A stretch of 64,000 nt of DNA from the NCBI RefSeq assembly GCF_003850345.1, contig NZ_CP027707.1:2852001-2916000 (forward strand), in the 5' to 3' direction. Of this stretch, positions 16,656-25,252 are shown in pieces (position 1 is the first letter of the stretch; every line of letters begins with the position of its first letter). The DNA is from Pseudomonas chlororaphis subsp. piscium. Lineage in GTDB: Bacteria; Pseudomonadota; Gammaproteobacteria; Pseudomonadales; Pseudomonadaceae. The position numbers and the translations under genes were made by a program. The notes beneath the pieces were generated by a model that was not told the DNA's origin, did not search any database, and saw only the letters and a list, made by a program, of their open reading frames with translations.

Positions 16656-17288
16656 ATGAGTCAGGAAGCCCGTTTTTCCCGGATGGAGCCGGAACTGCGC
16701 AAGGCCAATTTGATCGAGGCCACCCTGGTCTGCCTCAAGCGCCATGGTTTCCAGGGCGCTTCGATACGCCGGATCTGTGCCGAGGCCGGGGTGTCGGTAG
16801 GGCTGATCAGCCATCATTATTCGGGCAAGGACGAACTGGTGGCCGAGGCCTATCTGGCGGTGACCGGACGGGTCATGCACCTGTTGCGCGAGGCCATGGC
16901 CCAGGCCGCGCCGAGTGCCCGGGAGCGCTTGTCGGCGTTCTTTCGTGGTTCGTTCTCGGCCGAGTTGCTCGACCCGCAGTTGCTCGACGCCTGGCTGGCG
17001 TTCTGGGGCGCGGTCAAGACCGCCGAGGCGATCAACCAGGCCCACGAACATTCCTATGGCGAGTACCGCAACGAGCTGAGCAGGGTGCTCGGCGACCTGG
17101 CCGTGGAGGAGGGCTGGGAAGGCTTCGATGCCGACCTTGCCGCGATCAGCCTCAGCGCCTTGCTCGATGGGCTCTGGCTGGAGTCGGGGCTCAATCCCGG
17201 GACCTTCACCCCGAACCAGGGCATACAGATCTGCGAGGCCTGGGTCGACGGTTTGCAGGCCGGTGCCCGGCGGCGATTCCGGCGATAG
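16656..17288 (+). CDS. TetR-family regulator, BetI-like
   Basis: A 210-residue TetR-type repressor. The N-terminal helix-turn-helix covers about residues 15-60 (LIEATLVCLKRHGFQGASIR, then AGVSVGLISHHYSGKDELVAEAY), with the BetI-like wording GLISHHYxGKDEL. The ligand domain contains FWGAVKTAEAINQAHEHSYGEYRNEL, again like BetI. The start ATG 16656 lies downstream of AAAGGAGA. It precedes the aru two-component genes by about 106 bp on the same strand. In P. aeruginosa, as I recall the locus, a regulator also stands beyond aruR. Whether it controls the aru genes or the upstream binding-protein gene is not clear. Confidence 0.85.
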   Translation: MSQEARFSRMEPELRKANLIEATLVCLKRHGFQGASIRRICAEAGVSVGLISHHYSGKDELVAEAYLAVTGRVMHLLREAMAQAAPSARERLSAFFRGSFSAELLDPQLLDAWLAFWGAVKTAEAINQAHEHSYGEYRNELSRVLGDLAVEEGWEGFDADLAAISLSALLDGLWLESGLNPGTFTPNQGIQICEAWVDGLQAGARRRFRR

Positions 17289-17394
17289 ACGGAGGGCTGT
17301 TGATCGATCGTTCAGCAGTAGCTAACCTCTGGGCGCTGATGCGGTAAAACTCTAATAAGAAACGCGCCTTCGGGCAGGTCCAGGACAACAAGCG

Positions 17395-18111
17395 ATGACT
17401 CCTCGGGTACTGATCGTCGACGACGATCCGCTGATTCGCGAACTGCTGCATGCCTATCTCTCCCAGGAAGGTTACGAAGTGCACTGCGCCGAGACGGCGG
17501 AGTTGGCCGAAACCTTCCTGGCCTCCCACGTGGTCGATCTGGTGATGCTGGATATCCGCTTGCCGGGCAAGGACGGCCTGACCCTGACCCGGGAGCTGCG
17601 GGTGCGTTCGGAGGTGGGGATCATCCTGATCACCGGACGCAACGACGAGATCGACCGCATCGTGGGCCTGGAATGCGGTGCCGATGACTACGTGATCAAA
17701 CCCCTCAACCCGCGCGAGCTGGTGTCCCGGGCGAAAAACCTGGTGCGTCGGGTGCGCCATGCCCAGGCGTGCAAGCCCGAGCCGGCGATTGCGCGCCCGG
17801 TCAAACAGTTCGCCGCCTGGGCCCTGGACACCGATCGTCGGCGCCTGATCGATCAGGCTGGCGGCGAAACCCTGCTGACCCAGGGCGAATATCAGCTGCT
17901 CAGTGTGTTCCTGCGCAACAGTGGGCATACCCTGAGCCGCGACCAGTTGATGGACCAGATCCGCAACCGCGAGTGGGTGCCCAACGATCGCTCCATCGAT
18001 GTGCTGGTCGGTCGCCTGCGCCGCAAGCTGCATGACGATCCGGCCGAACCGCAACTGATCATCACCATCCACGGCGCCGGGTATCTGTTCACTGCCAGTG
18101 TGGCGGCATGA
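17395..18111 (+). CDS. aruR: OmpR-family response regulator of the arginine transaminase pathway
   Basis: A 238-residue response regulator. The receiver domain carries the acidic pair in IVDDD (residues 9-11), phospho-acceptor Asp53 in VMLDIRLPG and the invariant Lys in YVIKPLNPREL. A winged-helix OmpR/PhoB domain fills residues 135-235 (LSRDQLMDQI, RSIDVLVGRLRRKL, IITIHGAGYLF). The ATG follows AGGA. Its stop overlaps the start of the next gene by ATGA, and that gene overlaps the hybrid kinase in the same way, so all three are translationally coupled. The symbol rests on synteny with P. aeruginosa aruRS next to aruI and aruH. Confidence 0.85.
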   Translation: MTPRVLIVDDDPLIRELLHAYLSQEGYEVHCAETAELAETFLASHVVDLVMLDIRLPGKDGLTLTRELRVRSEVGIILITGRNDEIDRIVGLECGADDYVIKPLNPRELVSRAKNLVRRVRHAQACKPEPAIARPVKQFAAWALDTDRRRLIDQAGGETLLTQGEYQLLSVFLRNSGHTLSRDQLMDQIRNREWVPNDRSIDVLVGRLRRKLHDDPAEPQLIITIHGAGYLFTASVAA

Positions 18112-18890
18112 ATGCCCGGGGGCGATGGCTGGCGCTGCTGATGCTGCTGGCGCCGCTCGGCACCCTGGCCGCCGAGCGCATCCGTTACTGCGACTACCCG
18201 GTGTATCCGCCGGTGTCCTGGAGCGACGGCAGGCAGGTGCGCGGCCTGGCGCCCAACGTGGTCAAGCAGCTGTTCGGGCAGTTGGGCTACGAGGTCGAGA
18301 TCGTCGTACTCGGCAACTGGCAGCGCTGCCTGCTGGACGCCGCCGAAGGGCAGGTCGACGTGATCCTGGCCTACAGCACCGCGCAACGCGAACAGAGCAT
18401 GCGTTTTTCCAGGGTGCCGGTGCTGCGCGAAGAGGTCGCGGTGTTCGTCAATCGCCGCCATCCGGTGCGCTTCGAGCGCCTCGACGACCTGGCCGGTTAC
18501 CGCGGCGGCTTGCTGTTCGGCGAAAGCTACGGCCTGGAGTTCGACCGCTTTGTCGCCCGGCACCGCAATATCGAATGGGTGTCCGACAGCCAGCAGAATT
18601 TTGGCAAGCTGATTCGCGGCCGTATCGACTTCATCACCCAGGAGCGGCGCACCGGGCAGTTGTTCGTCGAGCGCCTGCCGGGGGCCGAAGACATCGTGGC
18701 CTTGCCCGCGGCCTTGAGCGTCGACTACCTGCGGATCGCGGTCTCGCGGCGCTCCCCGCTGGCCCGGCGCATGCCGGAAATCGATGCGCAGTTGCAGCGC
18801 ATGGTCGATGCCGGCGAGATCGAACGCTGGCTGAATGAAAGCGAGGCCACCTATCGCGACATGCTCAAGCTACCGGCGGGTGCCCGATGA
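18108..18890 (+). CDS. periplasmic family-3 solute-binding protein, candidate sensor subunit of AruRS
   Basis: A 260-residue extracytoplasmic protein: signal peptide (residues 1-22, core [14 protein letters not shown], cleavage likely before AERIRY) and a bacterial SBP type-3 fold with [16 protein letters not shown] start, [40 protein letters not shown] and [13 protein letters not shown]. It overlaps aruR upstream and the kinase downstream by 4 bp each. Its place between response regulator and hybrid kinase, not with transporter genes, argues that it presents a ligand (perhaps arginine or a breakdown product) to the kinase's periplasmic domain. Cys27 near the mature start is unusual but does not form a lipobox. 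Confidence 0.82.
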   Translation: MNARGRWLALLMLLAPLGTLAAERIRYCDYPVYPPVSWSDGRQVRGLAPNVVKQLFGQLGYEVEIVVLGNWQRCLLDAAEGQVDVILAYSTAQREQSMRFSRVPVLREEVAVFVNRRHPVRFERLDDLAGYRGGLLFGESYGLEFDRFVARHRNIEWVSDSQQNFGKLIRGRIDFITQERRTGQLFVERLPGAEDIVALPAALSVDYLRIAVSRRSPLARRMPEIDAQLQRMVDAGEIERWLNESEATYRDMLKLPAGAR

Positions 18891-21148
18891 TCAGCGCCCG
18901 GCCCGGTGGCCTGCTGCGGCGCCTGCTGTTGTTCATCCTGCTGTTCAGCCTGTGTTTCACCGTGCTTGCCAGCACCGTGCAACTGTATTTCGAGTACCGC
19001 CGGGAAATGCGCGACATCGATTCGCGCATGGCGCTGATCCGCGCCGGTTACCTGGCCAGCCTGGAGCGCAGCCTGTGGGACTTGAACCAGGAGCAACTGA
19101 ATGTGCAGTTGCGCGGCCTGGTGGACTTCTCCGACGTGGCCCGGGTGCACTTGCGCAGCCCGGACTTCGACCTCGTGCAGGGCAACCCCGAGCCGACCGG
19201 GCCGCTGCGCATCGAGCGTTTCGAATTGGATTACCAGCCACCCAGCGGTGGCTCGCGGCACCTGGGCCAGCTGGAAGTCAGCACCGACCTGGGCGCCGTG
19301 CATCGGCGCCTGTACGCCACCGGGCTGACCAGCCTGTTGTGGATGAGTGTGTTTCTCTGCGGCCTGGCGGTGGCGTTGTCGGGGTTGTTCTACCGGCTGG
19401 TGACCCGTCACCTGCAAGTGATGGCCGGGTTTGCCCGGCGCGTCGCCGCCGGCGATTGGCACGAGCCGCTGCGCCTGGACAAGAGCCGCCACGGCGGCGA
19501 AGACGAAATCGATACCGTGGCCCACGCCCTGGATGACATGCGCCGGGCGATCCTCAGCGATATCGACCGCCGCGAAGTCGATCGCCTGGCCTTGCAGGAC
19601 AAGCGCGACGAGCTGCAGAAAATGGTCGAGCGGCGCACCGCCAGCCTGATGCGCGCCAAGGACGAGGCCGAAGCGGCCAACCTCGCCAAGTCGCGGTTTC
19701 TCGCCACCATGAGCCACGAGTTGCGCACGCCGCTCAACGGCATTCTCGGCATGGCCGAACTGCTGCGCGGCGCGCCCCTCGACGAGCGCGACGGCAAACG
19801 CCTGGAAGCCCTGTACAAAGCCGGGGAAGGCCTGCTGACGATCCTCAACGAGGTGCTGTATTTCGCCCGGCTGGAGGAGGGTGAAAGCCATCCGGAGCCG
19901 GTGGACTTCTCGGTGCGGCAACTGATCGACGAAGTGCTGACGCTGCTGGAGCCGCGGGCACAGGGCAACGGTACCCGCCTGCGCAGCCGGATCGATGGGC
20001 AACTGGCCGAGCGCCTGCACGGCGCCGAGCAGTTCTTGCGCCAGGTGTTGAGCAACCTGCTGGCCAACGCGATCAAGTTCACCACGGCCGGGCAGATCCT
20101 GGTTGCGGTCGAGGTGGTGCCGCAGGCGACGCAGCAGGGCGGCCAGCGTCTGCGCCTGAGCGTCAGCGATAACGGCATCGGCATCGCCCCGGCGATGCAG
20201 GAGAAGATTTTCGAGCGCTTCACCCAGGCCAGCGAAGAGGTCGCGCAGCGTTATGGCGGCACCGGCCTGGGCCTGGCGATCAGCAAGCATCTGGTGGAGT
20301 TGCTCGGCGGTCGTATTGGCGTCGACAGTGAAGTGGGGCGGGGCAGTCGCTTCTGGTTCGAGCTGCAGCTGCAGGCCGCCACGGGCGGCAACGAAGTCGC
20401 GACGGCCAGCACGCCGGTGCAGGCGCTGGAAATTCTGGTGGTCGAGGATATGGCGCTGAACCGCGAGGTGGTCAGCGGCCTGCTGGAGAGCGACGGGCAC
20501 CGGGTCTGGCTTGCCGAAGAGGGCGCTGAGGCCCTGACGCTCTGCCAGCAGCGGCGTTTCGACCTGATTCTGCTGGACGTGCACCTGCCAGGCATCAGCG
20601 GCGTCGAACTGTGCAAACGCATTCGCGGCACGCCGGGGGCCAATCGCGACTGTCGGATCTTCGCCCTGACCGCCAGCGTCCAGCCGGCCCTGGTGCGCAG
20701 CTATCTGGAGGCCGGCATGCAAGGCATCCTGGCCAAGCCGCTGAAACTGCACAGCCTGCGCCAGGCACTGGCGGGCCAGGCGCCGCTGGCTGTTGCGGCA
20801 CAGGCCGATGAGGAACTGGACGGGGCGTTGCTGGAAACCCACCGCACCTTGCTGGGCACCGAGAAGCTCAAGGGCCTGCTGATGGTACTGCGCGATTCGC
20901 TGGCCCAGCACCGGGTGACGCTCACGGACGCCATCGCGGCCGACGACTGTACTGAAATCGCCCATCTGGCCCACCGTCTGGCCGGGAGCAGCGACTCGCT
21001 GGGCCTGAGCGCCCTGGCCAGGGTCATGCGGGCGCTGGAGGCGGCGGCCCTGGGCAACGATCAGCAGGCGGTGCAGCGCCTGGCCCCGCAGGTGAACGAG
21101 CAATTGCAACGTTCCATGCAGACCCTGGATGCGCTGCTGGAGGCTTGA
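18887..21148 (+). CDS. aruS: hybrid sensor histidine kinase of the arginine transaminase pathway
   Basis: A 753-residue inner-membrane kinase. Two membrane segments (about residues 11-31 and 147-168) frame a periplasmic domain of about 115 residues. A HAMP linker follows, then the H-box [11 protein letters not shown] with His277, the N-box ([12 protein letters not shown]) and G-boxes ([18 protein letters not shown]). Next come a receiver domain with Asp564 in [10 protein letters not shown] and an HPt domain with His696 in LAHRLAGSS. The four-step His-Asp-His-Asp relay would end on AruR. The ATG overlaps the binding-protein stop. Named from gene order with aruR, aruI and aruH. Confidence 0.87.
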   Translation: MISARPGGLLRRLLLFILLFSLCFTVLASTVQLYFEYRREMRDIDSRMALIRAGYLASLERSLWDLNQEQLNVQLRGLVDFSDVARVHLRSPDFDLVQGNPEPTGPLRIERFELDYQPPSGGSRHLGQLEVSTDLGAVHRRLYATGLTSLLWMSVFLCGLAVALSGLFYRLVTRHLQVMAGFARRVAAGDWHEPLRLDKSRHGGEDEIDTVAHALDDMRRAILSDIDRREVDRLALQDKRDELQKMVERRTASLMRAKDEAEAANLAKSRFLATMSHELRTPLNGILGMAELLRGAPLDERDGKRLEALYKAGEGLLTILNEVLYFARLEEGESHPEPVDFSVRQLIDEVLTLLEPRAQGNGTRLRSRIDGQLAERLHGAEQFLRQVLSNLLANAIKFTTAGQILVAVEVVPQATQQGGQRLRLSVSDNGIGIAPAMQEKIFERFTQASEEVAQRYGGTGLGLAISKHLVELLGGRIGVDSEVGRGSRFWFELQLQAATGGNEVATASTPVQALEILVVEDMALNREVVSGLLESDGHRVWLAEEGAEALTLCQQRRFDLILLDVHLPGISGVELCKRIRGTPGANRDCRIFALTASVQPALVRSYLEAGMQGILAKPLKLHSLRQALAGQAPLAVAAQADEELDGALLETHRTLLGTEKLKGLLMVLRDSLAQHRVTLTDAIAADDCTEIAHLAHRLAGSSDSLGLSALARVMRALEAAALGNDQQAVQRLAPQVNEQLQRSMQTLDALLEA

Positions 21149-21273
21149 CGTACAAAATCCTTACGACTTTTTACATCTTTGATCTTTAGGTTCAACGCGA
21201 ACTTACATGGCTTTCCAATAATCGCTTGAACCGCGCCGGGCGCGGTCCTCGAAGCTTATTGGAGATAATAATA

Positions 21274-21348
21274 ATGAACTGCCGTAAAGCTGATCCTTCC
21301 CCGCGTCATGACGTCCTGTCGGCCGTCGCGCCCCTCACTGACTGCTGA
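21274..21348 (+). CDS. 24-codon leader reading frame before the permease gene
   Basis: ATG at 21274 follows GGAG nine bases upstream (GGAGATAATAATA) and the frame runs 24 codons to TGA at 21346-21348, nine bases before the permease ATG. The predicted peptide begins MNCRKADPSPRHD and ends PLTDC. A GC hairpin (ACCGCGC/GCGCGGT, 21230-21246) lies just upstream. It holds two Arg codons, which is suggestive for an arginine-locus leader but not a strong run. It could be a regulatory uORF or chance; the good ribosome-binding site is the main support. Confidence 0.4.
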   Translation: MNCRKADPSPRHDVLSAVAPLTDC

Positions 21349-21357
21349 GGTGCCGAC

Positions 21358-22767
21358 ATGAGCGAATCTATCGAACGCAAAGGCATCCACCTGACCCGGG
21401 CCTTGAAGAGCCGGCACATTTTCATGTTGTCGCTGGGCGGGGTGATCGGCACCGGGCTGTTCATGGGCTCTGGCGTGATCATCAACCAGGGCGGCCCGGT
21501 CGGGGCCATCCTGGCGTATCTGGTGGCAGGTTTTCTGATGTACCTGGTGATGGTCTGCCTCGGCGAACTGTCGGTGCAGATGCCGGTATCCGGTTCGTTC
21601 CAGACCCACGCCACCCAGTTCATCGGTCCCGCCACCGGCTTCATGATCGGCTGGGTGTACTGGATGAGCTGGGCCACCACCGTGGGCCTGGAGTTCACCG
21701 CCGCCGGGATGCTGATGGAGCGCTGGTTCCCTGGCGTGCCGATCTGGTACTGGTCGGCGCTGTTCGTGGCGGTGCTGTTCGGCATCAACGCCCTGGCCAC
21801 CCGCGCTTTCGGTGAGGCGGAATACTGGTTCTCCGGGATCAAGGTGGCGGCGATCCTCGGCTTTATTGTGGTCGGCGTGCTGGTGATCTTCGGTGCTATC
21901 CCGCTGGCCAGCGGCGCACCGGCGCCGATGATGAGCAACCTGATCGGCGACACCCTGTTCCCCAACGGCCTCTCGGCGGTGTTCGCGGTGATGATGACCG
22001 TGGTCTACGCCTTCCAGGGCTGCGAGATCATGGGCGTGGCGGCGGGGGAAACCGACCATCCGGAAAAGAGCATCCCGCGGGCGGTGCGCAACGTGGTGTT
22101 CCGCGTACTGATCTTCTACGTGCTGGCGATCGTGGTGCTCTCGGCCATCGTGCCCTGGCAGCAGGCGGGGCTGATGGAAAGCCCGTTCGTCCAGGTGTTC
22201 GACATGGTCGGTATTCCTTATGCCGCCGACCTGATGAACTTCGTGATCCTCACCGCGATCCTCTCGGTCGGCAACTCGGGCCTCTATGCCTCGACGCGGA
22301 TCCTGTGGGCGATGTCGAAAACCGGCATGGCCCCCAAAAGTCTGTCGCCGCTGAGCAAGCGTGGCGTGCCGCTGCGGGCGCTGAGCATCACCCTGGGCTT
22401 CGCCCTGATCTCGCTGATGACCAGCTTCATTGCCGCCGACACGCTGTTCATGGTGCTGATGGCCGTGAGCGGCATGTCCGGCACCGTGACCTGGATCGTC
22501 ATCGCCCTGGCGCAGTACAAGTTCCGCCGCGCCTATCTGCGCGACGGCGGCCAGCTCAGTGACCTGAAGTACCGGGCGCCGTGGTTCCCGCTCCTGCCGA
22601 TACTGTGCATCGGCCTGTGCTGCTCGCTGTTCGTGTTCCTGGCCATGGACGCGACCCAGCGACCCTCCTTGTACTGGGGCTTCGGCTTTATCGCGATCTG
22701 CTACGGCGCTTACTACCTGATCCAGCGCAAGCGGCAGATGGTGCTGGCGCCAACCGTGCCGGTCTAG
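21358..22767 (+). CDS. amino-acid permease (APC superfamily), probable arginine/basic amino-acid importer
   Basis: A 469-residue APC-family permease with 12 predicted membrane segments. Segment 1 has the substrate-backbone motif GGVIGTGLFMGSG and segment 6 the expected break (VYAFQGCEIMGVAAGETDHPEKSIPRAV), as in the AAT subfamily (LysP, AroP, GabP, AnsP). The location inside the aru locus, at the place where P. aeruginosa also has a permease gene, supports arginine or a related amino acid as substrate. Start ATG 21358 follows GAGG. A strong stem-loop directly after the stop ends its transcript, so the acyl-CoA genes downstream need their own promoter. Confidence 0.87.
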   Translation: MSESIERKGIHLTRALKSRHIFMLSLGGVIGTGLFMGSGVIINQGGPVGAILAYLVAGFLMYLVMVCLGELSVQMPVSGSFQTHATQFIGPATGFMIGWVYWMSWATTVGLEFTAAGMLMERWFPGVPIWYWSALFVAVLFGINALATRAFGEAEYWFSGIKVAAILGFIVVGVLVIFGAIPLASGAPAPMMSNLIGDTLFPNGLSAVFAVMMTVVYAFQGCEIMGVAAGETDHPEKSIPRAVRNVVFRVLIFYVLAIVVLSAIVPWQQAGLMESPFVQVFDMVGIPYAADLMNFVILTAILSVGNSGLYASTRILWAMSKTGMAPKSLSPLSKRGVPLRALSITLGFALISLMTSFIAADTLFMVLMAVSGMSGTVTWIVIALAQYKFRRAYLRDGGQLSDLKYRAPWFPLLPILCIGLCCSLFVFLAMDATQRPSLYWGFGFIAICYGAYYLIQRKRQMVLAPTVPV

Positions 22768-22780
22768 GTCCGGCCGCCGC

Positions 22781-22818
22781 AACGAAAAACGCGACAGGTG
22801 ACTGTCGCGTTTTTCGTT
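22781..22818. terminator. strong rho-independent terminator after the permease
   Basis: AACGAAAAACGCGACAG (22781-22797), loop GTGA, then the exact reverse complement (22802-22818): a 17-bp perfect stem whose A-rich and T-rich flanks allow it to work in both directions. It starts 13 bp after the permease stop. Confidence 0.9.
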
Positions 22819-22852
22819 TGTGCTCAAGGTGGGCGTCGGGCATTCGGTTCTA

Positions 22853-22917
22853 TCGCGAGCAAGCTTCGCTCCTACAAGGACAGGCGCCGTTCATGTAGGA
22901 GCGAAGCTTGCTCGCGA
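22853..22917. repeat. inverted pair of Pseudomonas REP sequences (REPIN-like)
   Basis: TCGCGAGCAAGCTTCGCTCCTAC (22853-22875, quoted in two parts: TCGCGAGCAAGC and TTCGCTCCTAC) is mirrored perfectly by its complement at 22895-22917, with a 19-bp spacer. This is the common fluorescens-group REP wording. It sits between the permease terminator and the acyl-CoA operon, in a 379-bp gap that has no other gene. The remaining bases up to 23146 should hold the promoter of the next operon. Confidence 0.88.
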
Positions 22918-23146
22918 CAGGCGGCGCAGCCGCCGCTCCCTCTGTAGCCAGTTGTTCAAAGTTGTAACACCACGCCGGCCGCGCACCGCGGAACAGAGAA
23001 ATAACTCAATGAAAACAAGCAAGTAGCGCCTGTTTACGGCTGTTACAAGGCCTTGGAGCGCGGATTGTCGCCTTGCTGAACACTCGTTTAGTATCGTCGG
23101 CAAGTCGTCCCCACCTCACGCCAAACACAATAATTCGAGGACTCAC

Positions 23147-23938
23147 ATGACTACTCCATCGTCGCTGCTCTGCCAGGTCGAAGCAGGCGTTGCCTGGATC
23201 ACCCTCAACCGCCCCGACCAACGCAATGCGCTGGACATTCCCACGCTGCAAAAACTCCATGGCCTGCTGGATGACTGCAACGCCGACCCGGCGGTCCGGG
23301 TGCTGGTGTTGACCGGCAGCGGTCGCAGTTTCTGCGCGGGCGCCGATCTGGCCGAGTGGGCCGAAGCCGAGGCCCGTGGCGCGCTGGAAAGTTATGGCTG
23401 GACCGAAACCGCCCATGCCTTGATGAGCCGGCTGTACAGCCTCGACAAACCGACCATAGCCGCGATCAACGGCACCGCGGTCGGCGCCGGCATGGACCTG
23501 AGCCTGTGTTGCGACCTGCGCATCGCTGCCCGATCGGCGCGGTTCAAGGCGGGCTACACCAGCATGGCGTACTCGCCGGACGCCGGCGCCAGTTGGCACC
23601 TGCCGCGGCTGATCGGCAGCGAACAGGCCAAGCGCCTGCTGTTTCTCGATGAGCCCTGGGGGGCCGAGCGCGCCCTGGCGGCCGGACTGGTCGGCGAGGT
23701 GTGCGCCGACGAACAGCTGTCGAGTGTGGCCGGGGCGCTGGCCGCACGCCTGGCCAGCGGGCCGACCTTTGCCTTTGCCCAGACCAAGCGACTGCTGCGC
23801 GAAGGCGCCGGGCGCAGCCTGCCCGAGCAACTGCGGGCCGAGCTGGCCGCCGGCCTGCTGTGCGGGCGCAGCGCGGATGGCGCCGAGGCCCTGCGCGCCG
23901 CTACGGAAAAACGCGCGCCGAACTTTATCGGTCGCTAG
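23147..23938 (+). CDS. enoyl-CoA hydratase/isomerase family protein
   Basis: A 263-residue crotonase-fold enzyme. The oxyanion-hole segments are GRSFCAGADLAEWAEAE near residue 60 and NGTAVGAGMDLSLCCDLRIA near 110, followed by the family signature FKAGYTSMAYSPDAGASWHLPRLIG where a catalytic acid is expected; here the usual Glu position reads Asp/Gly, so isomerase rather than hydratase chemistry is possible. The ATG follows CGAGGA. It begins a run of acyl-CoA genes (hydratase, dehydrogenase, CoA ligase) leading into aruI and aruH, the order I recall at PA4980-PA4976 in P. aeruginosa. Confidence 0.87.
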   Translation: MTTPSSLLCQVEAGVAWITLNRPDQRNALDIPTLQKLHGLLDDCNADPAVRVLVLTGSGRSFCAGADLAEWAEAEARGALESYGWTETAHALMSRLYSLDKPTIAAINGTAVGAGMDLSLCCDLRIAARSARFKAGYTSMAYSPDAGASWHLPRLIGSEQAKRLLFLDEPWGAERALAAGLVGEVCADEQLSSVAGALAARLASGPTFAFAQTKRLLREGAGRSLPEQLRAELAAGLLCGRSADGAEALRAATEKRAPNFIGR

Positions 23939-23948
23939 GCCCGACCCC

Positions 23949-24041
23949 GTAGGAGCAGCCGGTCGACGCTCGAGTGCTCGCGATGGCGTCATGCCTGACA
24001 CCGCGCGGCGCCCACATCGCCAGCCAGCCGGCTCCTGCAGG
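23949..24041. repeat. degenerate inverted REP pair
   Basis: GTAGGAGCAGCCGG at 23949 is roughly mirrored by CCGGCTCCTGCAGG ending at 24041, with CGCGATGGCG / CATCGCCAGC inside. This matches a second Pseudomonas REP wording (GTAGGAGC-CGGC-GGCGA) in an inverted pair. It fills the gap between the hydratase and acyl-CoA dehydrogenase genes and may protect or end part of the message. Confidence 0.6.
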
Positions 24042-24073
24042 TCCCTCAATAAAAACGCACAACAGGTAGCGCC

Positions 24074-25234
24074 ATGAATTTCCAACTGAGCCAAGAACAA
24101 GAAATGTTGGTGGATGCGGTTCGCAGCTTCGTCGCCAAGGAATTGCTGCCCCACGAAGAGGCGGTGGACCGCGCCGACGAAGTCCCCCCGGAGCTGGCCG
24201 CGCAGATCCGCGGCAAGGCCATCGCCGCCGGTTTCTATGCCTTCAACATGCCCGAGGAAGTCGGCGGCGGTGGCCTGGACTATCTGTCCCAGGCGCTGAT
24301 CGAGCGTGAGCTGTCCAAGTGTTCCTGGGCCCTGCATGTGTTTGTCGCACGGCCGTCGAAGATTCTCATGGCCTGCACCGGCCAGCAGATCGACGACTAC
24401 CTGCTGCCCTGCATCCAGGGCGAGAAGATCGATTGTTTTGCCCTCACCGAACCGGGCGCCGGCTCCGACGCCAACGCGATCAAGACCCGCGCGGTCCGCG
24501 ACGGCGACGACTTTATCCTCAATGGCAGCAAGCATTTCATCAGCCACGCCGGCCACGCCGATTTCGCGATTGTCTTCGCCGTGACCGACACCTACGAGCA
24601 CAACGGTCGCAAGCGCAACGCCGTGACCTCCTTCCTGGTGGACCGCGGCACCCCGGGCCTGACCATTCGCCGCGGGCCCAAATGCGTGAGCAACCGCGGT
24701 TATCACACCTTCGAGATGTTCTTCGACGACTGCCGAGTGCCGGCGTCCAAGGTGCTGGGCGAAGTCGGCAAGGGCTGGGACGTGGCCAACGCCTGGCTCA
24801 CCGCCGGCCGCGTGATGGTCGCGGCCAACTGTGTCGGCCAGGCCCAGCGCGCGCTGGATGCATCGCTGCAATGGGCGGCGGATCGCCAACAGTTCGGCCA
24901 GCCGATCGGCAGCTACCAGGGGGTGTCGTTCAAGCTGGCCGACATGGCCACGCAGATCCGCGCGGCCGAGCTGTTGACCCTGCACACCGCCTGGAAGATG
25001 GACCAGGGCAGCATGACCGACGGCGAGGCCGGCATGGCCAAGCTGTTCGCCAGTGAGGTGCTCGGGCGCGTGGCCGACGAAGCGGTGCAGATTTTCGGCG
25101 GCATGGGCCTGATGGACGAGGGGCCGGTGGAACGCATCTGGCGCAATGCGCGGATCGAGCGGATCTGGGAGGGCACTTCGGAGATCCAGCGCCACATCAT
25201 TTCCCGCGAACTGCTGCGTCCGCTGTTGCGCTGA
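24074..25234 (+). CDS. acyl-CoA dehydrogenase
   Basis: A 386-residue flavoprotein with full ACAD layout: N-terminal helical domain, middle beta domain with CFALTEPGAGSDANAIKT near residue 120 (FAD/substrate binding), and C-terminal helices with VQIFGGMGLMDEGPVERIWR and the end signature IWEGTSEIQRHI, whose Glu is the usual catalytic base. Substrate chain length cannot be read. In this locus it may oxidise a CoA ester derived from arginine, such as guanidinobutyryl-CoA; that is inference from position. The ATG follows the REP-containing gap and is 18 bp ahead of the ligase start. Confidence 0.88.
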   Translation: MNFQLSQEQEMLVDAVRSFVAKELLPHEEAVDRADEVPPELAAQIRGKAIAAGFYAFNMPEEVGGGGLDYLSQALIERELSKCSWALHVFVARPSKILMACTGQQIDDYLLPCIQGEKIDCFALTEPGAGSDANAIKTRAVRDGDDFILNGSKHFISHAGHADFAIVFAVTDTYEHNGRKRNAVTSFLVDRGTPGLTIRRGPKCVSNRGYHTFEMFFDDCRVPASKVLGEVGKGWDVANAWLTAGRVMVAANCVGQAQRALDASLQWAADRQQFGQPIGSYQGVSFKLADMATQIRAAELLTLHTAWKMDQGSMTDGEAGMAKLFASEVLGRVADEAVQIFGGMGLMDEGPVERIWRNARIERIWEGTSEIQRHIISRELLRPLLR

Positions 25235-25252
25235 GCCGCCTGGAGAATGTCC

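Noticed and set aside
18851..21109. 752-codon open frame antisense to the hybrid kinase
   Set aside because: High-GC codon bias leaves the antisense frame open; the product is Gln/His/Ala-rich with no domain, while the sense strand encodes a complete kinase.
21256..22827. 523-codon minus-strand frame antisense to the permease
   Set aside because: Composition is His/Gln/Arg-rich and it spans the terminator; the sense frame is a clear permease.
22853..22917. Possible insertion-sequence end or phage attachment site
   Set aside because: The inverted pair matches the common REP wording and has no transposase or target duplication beside it.
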